From positions 1 to 7,255 of the forward strand of contig JAEXXN010000149.1 in the NCBI GenBank assembly GCA_023405875.1: 7,255 nt of DNA. Reading direction: 5' to 3'. A model generated the notes under the pieces. The model searched no databases and was not told the DNA's origin. It was given only the letters and a program-made list of their open reading frames with translations. The DNA comes from Bacillota bacterium (GTDB lineage: Bacteria; Bacillota; Clostridia; Lutisporales; Lutisporaceae). Both the position numbers and the translations under genes were made by a program. This document shows, one piece after another, positions 6,319 through 7,255 of the stretch; within the stretch, counting starts at the first letter, position 1, and each line of letters starts with the position of its first letter.

Positions 6319-7176
6319 ATGCTTGATACATCAAAGCTGTCTGCGGTATCGGAATCTTTGTTCATACCATTATACTGCAGGGCAATGGAAACCGAAGCTG
6401 AGAAGCCTATCATTACGGATATCAAAGCGGTTGAGATAACAAGACAGCTGGACCCCCAGTTTATAAAGTCCGGGAATGACCTTTACAGGACTCTTGCGGG
6501 CAGGAAGCTTCACAAGAAGCTGCCGGTGACAATGGGACTCAGGACAAGACGCTTTGATGAGTATGTAAAGGAATTCATGGCTAAGAATGAAAAGGTCGTG
6601 GTAGTAAATTTCGGCTGCGGCTTTGATACGCGCTTCAGCCGGATCGATGATGGAAAGCTGCTGTGGTATGACCTGGATTTTCCGGAGGTTATAGAAGCAA
6701 AGGAAATGTTCCTCCAGGAGAGTGACAGATACCGCTTTATAAGGTCTTCTGTGCTCGACACCCGGTGGATGGACGGTTTGCCTGAGGGAGAGGACCACAG
6801 CTTTATTTTCCTTGCAGAGGGGCTGTTCATGTACCTGCTTCCTGAGGAGGTAAAGGGACTGGTGCTGGAGCTGCACAGGCGATACCCCGGTTCCGAGCTG
6901 GTTTGCGAGGTCACCAACAAATACTGGGTAAAAAGGATGCAGAAGGGCTACTACAAGAGGAAGTTCCAGAGGCAGCTGCACCTTAGCGGCGATGCTGTTT
7001 TCAGGTTCGGGTTATCCAGGAGCACCGATATGGAAGAATGGGGCGAAGGCATTGAGTTCCTTGATGATTGGACATATTTTGACGAGAACGAGCCCAAGCT
7101 GGGATGGTTCAGGCTATTCCGGAATATAGAGCTTCTCAGGAAGGTTCAGTGGATAGTGCACTATAGGTTAAATTAA
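6319..7176 (+). CDS. LCM/TcmP-type class I SAM-dependent methyltransferase
   Basis: A 285-residue protein of the leucine carboxyl methyltransferase family (LCM; includes TcmP and many bacterial O-methyltransferases). LSAVSESLFIPLYCRAME (7-24) is the typical N-terminal helix. VVVNFGCGFDTRFSRID (94-110) is the SAM-binding motif in its family form G-x-G-x-D-T-R. WYDLDFPEVIEAKE (116-129) holds the acidic residues expected to bind SAM (D118/D120), and FLAEGLFMYL (164-173) is the conserved segment near the active site. Length and motif order are normal and no frame damage is seen. The start has a near-ideal AGGAGG (6305-6310) eight bases upstream. Family members methylate carboxyl or hydroxyl groups of small molecules or a protein C-terminus; the substrate here is unknown. 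It follows a strong terminator, so it is probably transcribed apart from the importer/lyase operon and need not share its function. No signal peptide, so cytoplasmic. Confidence 0.9.
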   Translation: MLDTSKLSAVSESLFIPLYCRAMETEAEKPIITDIKAVEITRQLDPQFIKSGNDLYRTLAGRKLHKKLPVTMGLRTRRFDEYVKEFMAKNEKVVVVNFGCGFDTRFSRIDDGKLLWYDLDFPEVIEAKEMFLQESDRYRFIRSSVLDTRWMDGLPEGEDHSFIFLAEGLFMYLLPEEVKGLVLELHRRYPGSELVCEVTNKYWVKRMQKGYYKRKFQRQLHLSGDAVFRFGLSRSTDMEEWGEGIEFLDDWTYFDENEPKLGWFRLFRNIELLRKVQWIVHYRLN

Positions 7177-7255
7177 TCTGTTGAGCCTGTTGATAAAAGA
7201 GTGTTTTGTGAAGGGGCTTAGAGCTTGTCAGTGAAGTATAGGAAAAGCTGCGTCA
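7177..7255. other. Window end without a supported feature
   Basis: These 79 bases follow the methyltransferase stop. I see no clear hairpin with a T-tail and no convincing start. A GTG at 7231 opens eight codons to the window edge but has poor ribosome binding site spacing. Confidence 0.5.

Noticed and set aside
6200..6439. 79-residue + strand open frame beginning MAGSALYQRK
   Set aside because: It runs through the terminator hairpin and overlaps the methyltransferase start out of frame; no good ribosome binding site precedes it.
6370..6981. 203-residue open frame on the - strand
   Set aside because: It is fully antisense to the methyltransferase, whose motifs are clear; the translation has no family signature.
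7231..7255. GTG-initiated open frame running off the right edge
   Set aside because: Only eight codons are visible, and the nearest purine-rich site (7211-7216) is 14 bases away; there is not enough sequence to support a gene.

Overview
The window reads as chromosomal DNA of a low-to-moderate G+C Gram-positive anaerobe, most likely a clostridium-type Firmicute. This rests on strong AGGAGG/AAGGAGG-type ribosome binding sites before almost every gene, frequent ATA and AGG codons, tightly packed co-directional genes, and gene families typical of fermenters (citrate-lyase subunits, an Opp/Dpp-type importer, an FMN-binding membrane protein). The species cannot be named from sequence alone. All supported genes are on the + strand; nothing on the - strand looks real.

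Region 1 (1-1209) holds the end of one oligopeptide/dipeptide-type ABC ATPase (OppD/DppD-like, cut by the window edge) and, overlapping its stop codon, the complete partner ATPase (OppF/DppF-like). The permease and binding-protein genes presumably lie to the left. Region 2 (1236-3193) encodes a C45-family Ntn acyltransferase/amide hydrolase proenzyme (relatives of penicillin acyltransferase) and a cytoplasmic alpha/beta-hydrolase. Region 3 (3190-5632) encodes CitE-like and CitF-like subunits of citrate lyase. The carrier-protein gene citD and the accessory genes citC, citX and citG are not in the window. Region 4 (5756-6163) is a small membrane-anchored FMN-binding-domain protein, followed by a strong intrinsic terminator at 6226-6256. 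Region 5 (6319-7176) is a separate unit with an LCM/TcmP-type SAM-dependent methyltransferase. The last ~80 bases show nothing I can support.

Junctions from the ATPases to citF are very tight (1-base overlap, 26 nt, 23 nt, 4-base overlap, 16 nt), so importer, acyltransferase/amidase, hydrolase and citrate-lyase-like pair are probably one operon. The most interesting reading is a pathway that imports a small conjugate (peptide-like, amide or ester), opens amide and ester bonds with the C45 enzyme and the hydrolase, and cleaves or activates a citrate/citramalate-like acid with CitE/CitF. That pathway is inference; the individual families are well supported. No mobile element, CRISPR array, tRNA or rRNA was seen.
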